Shown here piece by piece: positions 55,206-63,508 of a stretch of DNA of 64,000 bases. Numbering within the stretch: position 1 is the stretch's first letter; every line of letters begins with the position of its first letter. The stretch lies in assembly GCA_039555135.1 (NCBI GenBank), contig CP114179.1, forward strand, positions 2,046,001 through 2,110,000. Direction: 5' to 3'. This DNA is from Phycisphaeraceae bacterium D3-23 (GTDB taxonomy: Bacteria > Planctomycetota > Phycisphaerae > Phycisphaerales > Phycisphaeraceae). Below the pieces are notes generated by a model that was given only the letters and a program-made list of their open reading frames with translations, was not told where the DNA came from and ran no database searches. The translations under genes were made by a program, and so were the position numbers.

Positions 55206-56210
55206 CTACTTTGCGACGGTCCGGCCCTTGCCCGCGCGTTTCGCGGCGTAGAGGCGTTGGTCGGCGAGCTTGAGCATGGACTCGCCGTTGTCGCAGGGGT
55301 CGGCGTTGATCGACGCGACGCCGATGGAGAGGTCGGTGTAGGGCCCTTGGGGCAGGGTCGCGCGGGTCTGCTGTTTGAAGAGCGAGCGGATGGAGTCGGC
55401 GACGGCGATCGCGCGGTCGGTGTCGCACCCGGGCATGAGGATGATGAACTCGTCCCCGCCGACGCGGATGCACAAGTCGTCGTGCCGGGTGCAGGCCTTG
55501 AGCAGCCCGGCGAGCAGGACGAGCAACTCGTCGCCCGCGTCGTGGCCGCGCGTGTCGTTGACCTGCTTGAAGCCGTCGAGGTCGATGGCGACGGCGGTGA
55601 GGTCACTGCCGGCCGTGTCGGTGGCATCGACGATGCGCGGGAGCTGCTGGTCGAGGAACCGTCGGTTGCCCAGGTCGGTCAGCGGGTCGCGAAGCGTCAG
55701 GCGTTTGAGCTCGACGGTGGCCTGCTGGGTGGCCTTCTGGACGCGAAGGTCGAGGGTCTTGCGCAGCTGTCGCGCATCGCGGCCGTCGCGGATCGCGATC
55801 GTGGTGACGCGGTGCATCGCGCGGGCGATCCGGCCCGCCTCGTCGCGGCGGGTCAGTGGGAGCGACGAGAGGTCGTCCATCTTGCGGCGCTCGGCGACGC
55901 GGTCGATCTGCTCAACTAATCGGTCGTAGGGCGAGGCGATCCACCACTGGCCCAGCATGATGAGGACCGATGCGGACAACAGAAAACCCAGCACACCAAA
56001 CAACGCGGCGGGGATTTCACGGTTCGCGATCGTGAGTTGTCCGAGGTAGTCGGCGGCGAGGTCGACGCCGATGCCGACCATGACGCCGGCGATGACCATG
56101 AGCGCGACCTTCGAGCGCAGCGGCGCGTCGTCCAGCCGGTGCGGCCGGGGGCGCACGCCCTCCGACGGCTCATGCGACAGCGATTCATCTTGTGCCCTGG
56201 CTTGATCCAT
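55206..56210 (-). CDS. GGDEF domain protein (putative diguanylate cyclase)
   Basis: 334 residues from ATG 56210 with AAGGAAGAG upstream; a longer frame runs into repeat D2. Two membrane helices at about 30-50 and 62-84. The HAMP-like and helical region (about 85-165) leads to the GGDEF domain (about 170-330) with the active-site RVGGDEFIIL motif intact and, five residues before it, RHDD, which fits an allosteric inhibitory (RxxD) site. It should make cyclic di-GMP in response to an envelope signal. No EAL domain is present. Confidence 0.9.
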   Translation of the reverse strand: MDQARAQDESLSHEPSEGVRPRPHRLDDAPLRSKVALMVIAGVMVGIGVDLAADYLGQLTIANREIPAALFGVLGFLLSASVLIMLGQWWIASPYDRLVEQIDRVAERRKMDDLSSLPLTRRDEAGRIARAMHRVTTIAIRDGRDARQLRKTLDLRVQKATQQATVELKRLTLRDPLTDLGNRRFLDQQLPRIVDATDTAGSDLTAVAIDLDGFKQVNDTRGHDAGDELLVLLAGLLKACTRHDDLCIRVGGDEFIILMPGCDTDRAIAVADSIRSLFKQQTRATLPQGPYTDLSIGVASINADPCDNGESMLKLADQRLYAAKRAGKGRTVAK

Positions 56211-56380
56211 CTCTTCCTTCACCCAGACCCCTTGCGGGGATTCGCCTCTCGTCGGCCAAAACAAACGGCCGGCCCGTTGAGAAGCTTGCGGTTCAAGGAC
56301 GCCGGGGGCCAAGGGAACATACACCCCGTTTTGTGAAGGCGGTGGGGTTGTAGCGGTGGTGCGGGTTGTATCGGCAAGGT

Positions 56381-56459
56381 TGAGACCACCGATGCACACC
56401 GAACAACACCGATCGATGCAGTACCTATCTGTGTGAATCCGTGTGCATCGGTGGTCTCA
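56381..56459. repeat. inverted repeat, family D copy D2
   Basis: Arms 56381-56402 and 56438-56459 are a 22-bp inverted repeat with one mismatch, core ACCACCGATGCACACCGA. The right arm contains the stop codon of the YmdB-type gene (56457-56459, TGA read on the minus strand). Related to D1. Confidence 0.85.
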
Positions 56460-57317
56460 TTGGCTGGGGATGGTCACCGATTCAACACCCACCGCCAACC
56501 CGCTCGCGGGGTCGACTTCGACGATGACACCGCGGGCCGTGCCTTGACCCTCGGCAACGTCGAAGGCGGCGGGCAGACTGGTGGTCATGTGTTTGACGAC
56601 GCGGTCGGCGCGGCGGCCGAGGACCGAGTCGTACGGGCCGGTCATGCCGAGGTCGGTGATGTAGGCGGTGCGTCCGATGCCGAGCCAGGGCTTGCCGGGG
56701 ATGGATTCGTCGTCCTGCGGGGTGGGCAGGAGGCGGGCGTCGGCGGTGGGGATGTGCGTGTGCGTGCCGAAGACGCAGGCGGCCCGGCCGTTCAAGTGCC
56801 AGCCCATCGCGACTTTTTCGCTGGTCGCCTCGGCGTGGATCTCGGCGATGACGATCGCGTTTGGGTCTTTGGATTTGAGGTCGCTGACGACGCGGTCGGC
56901 GGCGGCGTAGGGGTCGCTGCCTCGCATGGTGCTCATGAAGAGCTGGCCGATGAGGGTGACGACGTGGACGCGGTGGGTCCTGCCGTCGTCGTCGGTTGCG
57001 TCGAGTGTCATGACACCCCTGCCGCGCGCTTTGGCGGGCAGGTTGACCGGGCGGATGATGTTGGGCTCGGCGTCGAGGGTGGGGTAGATCTGCTGCTTGC
57101 GGAAGGCGTGGTCGCCGAGCGTGAAGCCGTCGATGCCGGCGGCGCAGAGCTTGCGGTAGAGCTCGGGCGTGAGCCCGCTGCCGTTGGCGGCGTTCTCGGC
57201 GTTGGCGAGGACGAGGTGGACGCCGTGCTGCTCGCGGAGGTCGGGCACGGCCGCGGCGGCGGCCTGCCTTCCCGGGACGCCGACGATGTCGCCGAGGATC
57301 GCGATCTTGAGGGTCAT
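56457..57317 (-). CDS. YmdB-type (TIGR00282) metallophosphoesterase
   Basis: 286 residues from ATG 57317. Motifs: KIAILGDIVGVPGRQ, ANAENAANGSG, TLGDHAFRKQQIY, IAEIHAEATSEKVAMGWHLN and GTHTHIPTADARLLP, matching the YmdB family with its dinuclear metal site. YmdB from Bacillus hydrolyses cyclic nucleotide-type substrates and affects biofilm switching. The stop codon lies within repeat D2. No SD is visible. A family A repeat follows its start on the upstream side. Confidence 0.9.
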   Translation of the reverse strand: MTLKIAILGDIVGVPGRQAAAAAVPDLREQHGVHLVLANAENAANGSGLTPELYRKLCAAGIDGFTLGDHAFRKQQIYPTLDAEPNIIRPVNLPAKARGRGVMTLDATDDDGRTHRVHVVTLIGQLFMSTMRGSDPYAAADRVVSDLKSKDPNAIVIAEIHAEATSEKVAMGWHLNGRAACVFGTHTHIPTADARLLPTPQDDESIPGKPWLGIGRTAYITDLGMTGPYDSVLGRRADRVVKHMTTSLPAAFDVAEGQGTARGVIVEVDPASGLAVGVESVTIPSQ

Positions 57318-57354
57318 GCGCGACAGGGTAGGGGATTGGCACGGTGGTTGCCCT

Positions 57355-57405
57355 TCGAAGCCCACGGATTTCATCCGTGGGGCACCCAGCCATGCAATGG
57401 CGGGG
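57355..57405. repeat. dispersed double-hairpin repeat, family A, copy A4
   Basis: CCCACGGAT-TTC-ATCCGTGGG (57361-57381) followed by a degenerate second hairpin. It lies between the divergent starts of the YmdB-type gene and nrdR, so here it is in a promoter-containing region rather than at a 3' end. Confidence 0.8.
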
Positions 57406-57481
57406 CATTGGGCAGGCGCAGTCTGCGCTTCCCTGCTATCTTTCCCCAAGTCCAAATCCCCAACGCCCAGCCCCCACCCCC

Positions 57482-57976
57482 ATGCGCTGCCCCTTCTGCG
57501 ATGTTGATGATGACAAGGTGATCGACTCCCGCGCGACCGACGGGGGCCGATCGATCCGTCGTCGGCGACAGTGCCTGGCGTGCGAGAAACGCTTCACGAC
57601 CTACGAAAAGGTCGAGGAGAAGGTCTCGCTGCTCGTCGTCAAGAAGGACGGCAGCCGGGTCCCCTACCAGCGCGACAAGGTCGTCAAAGGCATCGGGTCG
57701 GCCGCGTACAAACGCCCGATCTCGGCGCAGACGCTGACAACCCTGGCCGACGAGATCGAGGAGACGCTTTACCGGCAGGGCGAGAAGGAGGTGTCGTCCA
57801 AAGACATCGGCCTGCTGGTGCTCGAGAAGCTGCGCGCGACCGACCACGTCGCGTATATGCGTTTTGCGAGTGTGTATATGGATGTCGAAAAGGTCGACGA
57901 CCTGCTCGACGAGATGCAGCAGGTCAAGGAAGACGAAGAAGCCCGCCCGCCCCGGGACCAGGGCAAGCTGTTTTAG
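57482..57976 (+). CDS. nrdR: transcriptional repressor NrdR
   Basis: 164 residues, standard length. The N-terminal zinc ribbon has Cys3, Cys6, Cys31 and Cys34 (MRCPFC and QCLAC). The ATP-cone domain (about 46-136) has VVKKDGSRVPYQRDKVVKGI and ISAQTLTTLADEIEETLYRQ, and the end RATDHVAYMRFASVYMDVE is conserved. It represses ribonucleotide reductase genes when dATP is bound. No nrd genes are nearby, and the C-terminal acidic tail (EDEEARPPRDQ) is extra. The ATG lacks an obvious SD. Confidence 0.95.
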   Translation: MRCPFCDVDDDKVIDSRATDGGRSIRRRRQCLACEKRFTTYEKVEEKVSLLVVKKDGSRVPYQRDKVVKGIGSAAYKRPISAQTLTTLADEIEETLYRQGEKEVSSKDIGLLVLEKLRATDHVAYMRFASVYMDVEKVDDLLDEMQQVKEDEEARPPRDQGKLF

Positions 57977-57987
57977 GGCGGGTATTT

Positions 57988-58122
57988 AACGCCAAGAAGC
58001 CAAGGGGTGGGAGAGAGAGCCAAGCGGGGATTGGGTTGATGGCGTTGCGGGTTTGGACAGGTTTTTGCATTCATTGTTTTTTCTTGCTTGGCTTGCTTGG
58101 TCATCCTTGGCTTCTTGGCGTT
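57988..58122. repeat. inverted repeat, family E copy E1
   Basis: Arms AACGCCAAGAAGCCAAGG (57988-58005) and its exact reverse complement (58105-58122), 18 bp perfect. It starts 12 bases after the nrdR stop and ends 37 bases before the DUF389 gene. A half-copy is at 52246-52262. Confidence 0.85.
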
Positions 58123-58158
58123 GAAAATTGTATTGAAGTAACCCGCTAAGCTGTGCGG

Positions 58159-60093
58159 ATGTCTGTCGCTGTGGTGGTCGAGACCGAGTCGGAGGTGCCT
58201 GCGCTGCTGGGTTGGGCGTGGCAGGTCGCGCGGGCGCGGCGGTCGGATGTGAAGGTGCTGTTTGCCGGCGGGCGCGACGCGACGGAGCAAGACCCGCCGG
58301 CCGTTGCGGTGAAGTCGGCGGTGAGCGACTTGGTCGATACGCACGCCCGGCTCAGCGCGACGCAGGCGGAGTCCGAGGCGCAAACGGGAACCGGCACGAA
58401 GCCGACCGACCCCGAGCGATGCCCGCAGTTTGAGTTGGTGGTGCTCAAGCAGCAGGACCCCGCGGCGGCGGTGCTGGAAGCGCTCCAGGAGCACGGCGTC
58501 AAGCTGCTGATCGTCGCCAAGCACCGCATCGACCGCACGAAAGACTCGCTGCCCGCGATCCTGTTCCGCGAGGCGCGCTGCATGGTGCTGCTGCTACGCC
58601 CGGGCAATACGGATGGCCAGCGGTGTCGGCGGATCCTCGTGCCCACGTCCGGCGGGCCGCATGCGACCGAGGCGCTCAGGCTCGCGGACGTGTTGGCGGC
58701 GCTGCCGGATACGAGCTGCTCGATCGACCAGCAGCAGCCCGGCGGAGTCGATGCGCTCTATGTCGAGCCCAACGTCGGGCCCGAGGCCGAGGCCGTGGGC
58801 GCGAAGCTGGCCGACAAGGCGATCCGCAAAGCGCTGGGCGACCCGGCCGGTCACCCGCTGGTGTCGGCTCAGGTGCGCATTGCAAAAGACTTCCGCGAAG
58901 GGATCGCTCTCGCGGCCGAGGGCGGCGCGTACGACCTGGTCCTGCTCGGTGCGACCAACCACTGGCACGCGCGGCGGGCGCTGTTTGGCTCGGTGCCCGA
59001 CAAGCTGCTGTCGGACGCGTCGAGCGGGCTGACGGTGGGCGTGGTGCGGCAGCAAGTGCCGTTTGTCGAGGCGGCGACCCAGGCCCTTCGGCTCTTCCTC
59101 GAACGCATCGTCCCGCAACTCGAGCGCGAGGACCGCATCGCGCTGGTCGAGCGGGTGCAGGGGGCCAGCCGGTGGAACTTCGATTTCGTGGCCTTGATCT
59201 GCCTATCGACGCTGATCGCGACGCTCGGGCTGATGCAGAACTCGGTCGCGGTGGTGATCGGCGCGATGCTCGTTGCGCCGCTGATGACGCCGCTGGTCGG
59301 CTGCGGGCTGTCGGTCGTGCAGGGCAACGGCCGGCTCATCCGCGAGGCGATCCACGCGGTGGTGCTGGGCTTTTTGCTCGCGTTCTCGATCGCGGTGGCG
59401 ATGGGGTACCTCATCCCCCACGCCGGGCTCACGCCGCAGATGCTCGCGCGCGGCCAACCGAATATGCTCGACCTCGGCGTCGCGTTCGTCTCGGGCATGG
59501 CCGCCGCCTACGCCACCGCCCGGCCCAACCTGTCGGGCGCGCTGCCCGGCGTCGCGATCGCCGCCGCGCTCGTCCCACCGATCTCCACCTCAGGCGTCGC
59601 GCTCGCGCACGGCGACTACATCACCAGCGCTGGCGCATCCCTGCTGTTCGTCACCAACATCGTCGCGATTGTTCTGGGCGCAGCGATCTCGCTCTACGCC
59701 GTGGGCATGCAGCCCGCGCACTTGCACACGAGCAAGAAGCGCTGGACCCGGCACGCCGCGATGTCGCTCATCATGGGGGTCGTCCTGCTGAGTGTCCCGC
59801 TGGGTTACTGGCTGTACGACTCGCTGCCGCGCTATCAGGTGCCGGAGACGCTGCGCGAGCGGATCGCCGAGCGGGTTGAGCAGGAGCCCGGCGCGAGTTT
59901 TGAAAGCATGGAGACGCGGGGTGTCGTGGACGATGAACTGCAGGTCGAGTTCGTGATCCAGTCCCCACAGGCATCGGGCCGTGCGCTGGTCGATGACCTC
60001 GACGCGATCGCCGAGGATTACTTCGGGCGCAACTGCCATGTGCGCGTGGTGACGCATTTGGTAAAGGAGAGTGGGGGGAATGAAAATGAGTGA
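58159..60093 (+). CDS. DUF389 membrane protein with universal-stress-like N-terminal half
   Basis: 644 residues from ATG 58159; a GTG two codons upstream is possible. The N-terminal 310 residues resemble two UspA-like nucleotide-binding domains (VAVVVETESEVPALLGWAWQ, RRILVPTSGGPHATEALRLA, and YDLVLLGATNHWHARRALFG). From about 340 it is the DUF389/TIGR00341 membrane core, with about 6-7 helices: FDFVALICLSTLIATLGLMQ, VVIGAMLVAPLMTPLVG and GVAIAAALVPPISTSGVAL. The last 100 residues are soluble. DUF389 proteins are uncharacterised transport-like proteins; the stress-domain fusion hints at regulation by nucleotide. Confidence 0.85.
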   Translation: MSVAVVVETESEVPALLGWAWQVARARRSDVKVLFAGGRDATEQDPPAVAVKSAVSDLVDTHARLSATQAESEAQTGTGTKPTDPERCPQFELVVLKQQDPAAAVLEALQEHGVKLLIVAKHRIDRTKDSLPAILFREARCMVLLLRPGNTDGQRCRRILVPTSGGPHATEALRLADVLAALPDTSCSIDQQQPGGVDALYVEPNVGPEAEAVGAKLADKAIRKALGDPAGHPLVSAQVRIAKDFREGIALAAEGGAYDLVLLGATNHWHARRALFGSVPDKLLSDASSGLTVGVVRQQVPFVEAATQALRLFLERIVPQLEREDRIALVERVQGASRWNFDFVALICLSTLIATLGLMQNSVAVVIGAMLVAPLMTPLVGCGLSVVQGNGRLIREAIHAVVLGFLLAFSIAVAMGYLIPHAGLTPQMLARGQPNMLDLGVAFVSGMAAAYATARPNLSGALPGVAIAAALVPPISTSGVALAHGDYITSAGASLLFVTNIVAIVLGAAISLYAVGMQPAHLHTSKKRWTRHAAMSLIMGVVLLSVPLGYWLYDSLPRYQVPETLRERIAERVEQEPGASFESMETRGVVDDELQVEFVIQSPQASGRALVDDLDAIAEDYFGRNCHVRVVTHLVKESGGNENE

Positions 60094-60688
60094 GTATCTC
60101 CCGCCTCTTGTAAGGGATGGTCGGCGGGTTACGCCTTGCTGCTTCTTTCTGAAAACTCGGGGTGAGCTAACAGAAACAGCACTGCTCAGCGAGTTGGGCC
60201 TAACGGACTTCAAATCCGAACAAAACCGTGCTCAGTTCGATGAGTACATCGTGTTGGCAGATGATGGTGAGTGGATCCATCTATCGGATGATTGGTTCTA
60301 TACGCTCTGGCATGACACGACAATGCTGAGGCGTTTTAGAGCTATGGGGCGACGATACGATCTCTTTGCTTTTTCGATAGGCGATACGGATTGTTCGTTT
60401 GATTTGGAGTATTGGGCTCTGGGTGATATCCAGCGACGCTTCGTATGGGACGAATCTGTATCTGAAACTGGCAAAGTGACTTGTGATGTTGGTCAGGCAT
60501 TCCCAAAGGAGCAACAGATCATTCACGGCAAGGAGCCTAAGGATGCGCTATGGGACATAGCAAGTTCACTTGGAATCCAAACAGACTATGAATCGCTAGA
60601 GATGCTGGTTTACACTCGGCCTCACCTCAGAAACCGAAAAGATGCCGGGAAAGGCATCTGTGGTGGCACGCGACCAGGGCCAACGTGA
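60080..60688 (+). CDS. hypothetical protein, low-GC orphan
   Basis: 202 residues, no family recognised. AGGAG lies 10 bases upstream of the ATG at 60080 within the DUF389 gene's end, so it overlaps that gene by 14 bases. By eye the DNA is clearly lower in GC and its codon use differs from the surrounding genes. The protein is mixed alpha/beta and aromatic-rich (DDWFYTLWHDTTMLRRF, DLFAFSIGDTDCSFDLEYWA). It resembles the other orphan at 30119-30757 only in composition and size. Probably a horizontally acquired gene; possibly an immunity-type protein. Confidence 0.55.
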   Translation: MKMSEYLPPLVRDGRRVTPCCFFLKTRGELTETALLSELGLTDFKSEQNRAQFDEYIVLADDGEWIHLSDDWFYTLWHDTTMLRRFRAMGRRYDLFAFSIGDTDCSFDLEYWALGDIQRRFVWDESVSETGKVTCDVGQAFPKEQQIIHGKEPKDALWDIASSLGIQTDYESLEMLVYTRPHLRNRKDAGKGICGGTRPGPT

Positions 60689-60695
60689 CGTTGTC

Positions 60696-61799
60696 CTACC
60701 CAATCGCCTTGATCACCATGTCCCCGATCGCGCTGGTCGTGTACCCGCTGCGGTCCAGGCGTTTGCCGGTGAAGTTCGGGGTCACGGCTTGCACCGCCTG
60801 CGCAACCTTGTCGCCCGCGTCGATAAGCTTCGCTCGGCCCTTCGCCCGGCCGGTCTCGCGCAGGAGCATCGCCAGCGAGTCGATCGCGGCGAGCGGGTTG
60901 GCCTTGCCCTGGCCCGCGATGTCGGGCGAGCTGCCGTGGACGGGCTCGAACATGCTCACGCTGCCCGCTGCGGGGTCGGGGTTCAGGTTGCCCGACGCGG
61001 CGATGCCCATGCCGCCGGCGATCGCGGCGCCCAAGTCCGTGATGATGTCGCCAAACATATTGGGCACGACGATCGTGTCGTAGACTTCGGGCCTGGTCGC
61101 CATGTACATGCAGCACGCATCGACGTGGTGGTAGTCGGTCTCGATGTCGGGGTACTCGGCCGCGATTTCGCGGAAGGCCTCCATCCACGTCGCGCCGCAG
61201 TGCGTGAGCACATTCGTCTTATGCACGAGTGTGAGGTGTCCGCGGTAGCCCTGCCGCTTACGGCTTAGCGCCGTCTCAAACGCGAATCGCACGCAACGTT
61301 CGACGCCGTACCGCGTCGCGATCATCTCCTGGGTGCTGACCTCGTGCGGCGTGCCGACGCGGATGCGCCCGCCCGTCCCGCCGTAGAGCCCCTCGGTGTT
61401 CTCGCGGATGCAGACAAAGTCGATGTCTTCGGGGCCCTTGTCCTTGAGCGGCGTCTCGACGCCCGGCAGGAGTTTGACCGGCCGAAGGTTGATGTACTGG
61501 TCGAGCTGGAACCGCAGCTTGAGCAGCAGCCCCTTCTCGATCACGCCCGGCGTCACGTCCGGGTGCCCCACCGCCCCGAGGAGGACCGCGTCGAACGTGC
61601 GCAGCTCATCGACCTCGTCGTCGGTGATGACGGTGCCGGTCGCCTGGTAGTGCGCCGCGCCGTAGTCGAAGTGCGTGGTCTGGACGTCGAGCCCCTCGCC
61701 GGCGCGCGCGACGGCTTCGAGCACGCGCAGCGCCTCGGCGACGACCTCGGGCCCGGTGCCGTCGCCGCCGATCACGGCGAGGTTGAGTGGAGTAGACAA
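60696..61799 (-). CDS. leuB: 3-isopropylmalate dehydrogenase family protein
   Basis: 367 residues from a TTG start at 61799 with AAAGGA 7 bases upstream; a longer ATG frame is encoded partly by repeat F2. Motifs of beta-decarboxylating dehydrogenases: LAVIGGDGTGPEVV, VCIRENTEGLYGG, VHKTNVLTHCGATWMEAFRE, VDACCMYMATRPEVYDTIVV-type metal/substrate region and MFEPVHGSSPDIAGQGKANP. The Arg-rich substrate loop (QYINLRPVKLLPGV) fits isopropylmalate dehydrogenase. It converts 3-isopropylmalate to 2-oxoisocaproate in leucine synthesis, using NAD. No other leucine genes are beside it; isocitrate or tartrate dehydrogenase is the main alternative. Confidence 0.85.
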   Translation of the reverse strand: MSTPLNLAVIGGDGTGPEVVAEALRVLEAVARAGEGLDVQTTHFDYGAAHYQATGTVITDDEVDELRTFDAVLLGAVGHPDVTPGVIEKGLLLKLRFQLDQYINLRPVKLLPGVETPLKDKGPEDIDFVCIRENTEGLYGGTGGRIRVGTPHEVSTQEMIATRYGVERCVRFAFETALSRKRQGYRGHLTLVHKTNVLTHCGATWMEAFREIAAEYPDIETDYHHVDACCMYMATRPEVYDTIVVPNMFGDIITDLGAAIAGGMGIAASGNLNPDPAAGSVSMFEPVHGSSPDIAGQGKANPLAAIDSLAMLLRETGRAKGRAKLIDAGDKVAQAVQAVTPNFTGKRLDRSGYTTSAIGDMVIKAIG

Positions 61800-61835
61800 G
61801 ACAGTTTCCTTTGACAAAACGACGGCACAACCAGC

Positions 61836-61863
61836 GGCAGACAGGAAAGTCCGCCCCACGAGG
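61836..61863. repeat. dispersed palindromic repeat, family F, copy F2 (inverted relative to F1)
   Basis: 28 bases, reverse complement close to F1 (core GGCAGACAGGAAAGTCCGCC on this strand), between the leuB start and the metalloprotease stop. Its reverse strand reads in frame with the longer leuB frame, which is why a later TTG start was chosen. Confidence 0.7.
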
Positions 61864-61895
61864 ATCGGCAATCTTAGGGTGTTCGGTCGGCCGTG

Positions 61896-63287
61896 TCAGT
61901 CTTGATGAATGCCCGCGCAGTGCGGGCACGGCTCGGGCATCGCATCCTCCACCGGCTGGGTGCCGTAGAACGCGTCTTCGCCGAGCGGCTTGGGCAGTGC
62001 GCCGCGTCGGCCGCCCCGGCGTTCGGGCAAGCGGACTTCCACTTGGCCGGCACCATTGCGGCGGTACTCAAGGTGGAAGTCTTCGCTGAAGTTCGCCCAG
62101 CCGTTGGCGTAGACGGCGACGATCCGCACCTGGCCCCGCTCGCCGGCAAACGCGGTACAGTCGAACGCGATATTGCCCTCGTCATCGGGCACCGCCACAT
62201 GCGTCGTCGCGTTGTAGTCGCTGCCGCCCTCGGGGTCGAGGTAGGCGATCACGGCATGCACGGGGATGTCGCTCTCGATCTGCCCGGTGAGGCGGACACC
62301 CTTGTTGTCGTCGATGGGCTCGAAGTCGAAGGCGGCGAACCCGCCGCGCGGTCGGCGGTTCATGTCGCGCACCGAGCCGGAGAAGCTGGGGTGGACGGCG
62401 AGCTTCATGGCGTGGGCGAGGGTGAGGAACGAGCCGGGCCCTTCGCCGCGGAGCTCTTCGCCGTAGGTGCGGTTGCCCGAGCCCATGAGCGCGGTGCCCC
62501 AGAGCGCCCGTTCGTCGGCGCGTTCCTTGTTGTGCGGGAGCCCGAACGCATGGCCCAGCTCGTGGCACGTCCCGCCGACGAAGATGGACTGGTACCGGCC
62601 CAGGGAGATCCGGCCGTACTGCCCGTCGCGGAGGTACTGGTCGCGGTCGGTGTTTTCGAGCTCGGCCGCATCGAGCAGCGCCGAGTCGAGCTGCCAGGCG
62701 ATCCCCTCGCGCGACGAGCCGATCGCGTAGTAGGGGCTGTGGTGGCGCATGGTGCGGCGCTCGGGGTCCCAGACGGTGAGGTTGCAGAAGATGACGACGG
62801 TGCGCTGGACGCCGTTGATCTCTTCCTCGGCGAGCGCACGGTTGACGATGCCGCGGATCTCCCGGCCGTGGTCGCCGTTGTACTCGGCGTTGGGCCGGTC
62901 CCCGCGCACGACGCGGACCTTGATGAGCCCGTCGTCTTCGGTTTCGAGGCCGAACGTCAGCGGGCCAAAGCCGTGGCGTTCCATCTCGTCGGCGTAGAAC
63001 TGCTGGATGTGGTGCATGGTCCGCGTGAGGCGCTCGCGGTATTCGGGGGCGGGGTCGGTGTCGCTGCCGGTGAAGAGCGTGACGATGAGCGGGCGGTCGC
63101 CCTGGACATCGCCTTCGCCGGAGGCGCGCCAGGATTCGATGATCGCGCGGGCGGCTGCGGCCTGCCCGTGCTGCTGGGCGACGAGCGCAGGGGGCGCGGC
63201 CTCCTCGGCTTGCCGAGGGGGCTGTGCCAAGGCCGGGGAAAATGTTGCGGCGATCATCAACACAGAGAGCGGGAGGGCGTACATCAT
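61896..63287 (-). CDS. secreted zinc metalloprotease (metzincin-like)
   Basis: About 463 residues from ATG 63287 (or 63284). Signal peptide at residues 1-22. The zinc site HELGHAFGLPH matches the extended HExxHxxGxxH metzincin motif (about residue 235). Upstream segments RPLIVTLFTGSD and RALAEEEINGVQRTVVIFCN belong to the catalytic domain. A conserved Met for the Met-turn may be in GTALMGSGNRTYG. A beta-rich C-terminal domain (about 300-440) follows and the end has a CPHC pair. It should digest extracellular or surface protein. No inhibitor or activator gene is near. Confidence 0.85.
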   Translation of the reverse strand: MMYALPLSVLMIAATFSPALAQPPRQAEEAAPPALVAQQHGQAAAARAIIESWRASGEGDVQGDRPLIVTLFTGSDTDPAPEYRERLTRTMHHIQQFYADEMERHGFGPLTFGLETEDDGLIKVRVVRGDRPNAEYNGDHGREIRGIVNRALAEEEINGVQRTVVIFCNLTVWDPERRTMRHHSPYYAIGSSREGIAWQLDSALLDAAELENTDRDQYLRDGQYGRISLGRYQSIFVGGTCHELGHAFGLPHNKERADERALWGTALMGSGNRTYGEELRGEGPGSFLTLAHAMKLAVHPSFSGSVRDMNRRPRGGFAAFDFEPIDDNKGVRLTGQIESDIPVHAVIAYLDPEGGSDYNATTHVAVPDDEGNIAFDCTAFAGERGQVRIVAVYANGWANFSEDFHLEYRRNGAGQVEVRLPERRGGRRGALPKPLGEDAFYGTQPVEDAMPEPCPHCAGIHQD

Positions 63288-63402
63288 GGTGGGGCTGCTC
63301 GGGGGCGAAGCGGGAAAACATAGGGCGACACAACGTTGAGGTCGCCGATACGGATGGGGCATGTTAGCGACGCGGGATAGGCCCCAGTGTTTCAGGGTCA
63401 GT

Positions 63403-63433
63403 GGCACCCACGGATGAAATCCGCGGGCTTCGC
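63403..63433. repeat. dispersed hairpin repeat, family A, copy A5
   Basis: One hairpin, CCCACGGAT-GAA-ATCCGCGGG (one mismatch), ending in GCTTCG, with a degenerate second part before it. It lies between the protease start and the ABC ATPase start. Confidence 0.75.
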
Positions 63434-63508
63434 CTGGCTACCCGTACGAACCCGCCCCACCCCACGGACGTTAGGATATGCCCTTGCCGTCCCTGTTCTG
63501 GAGCCCGT

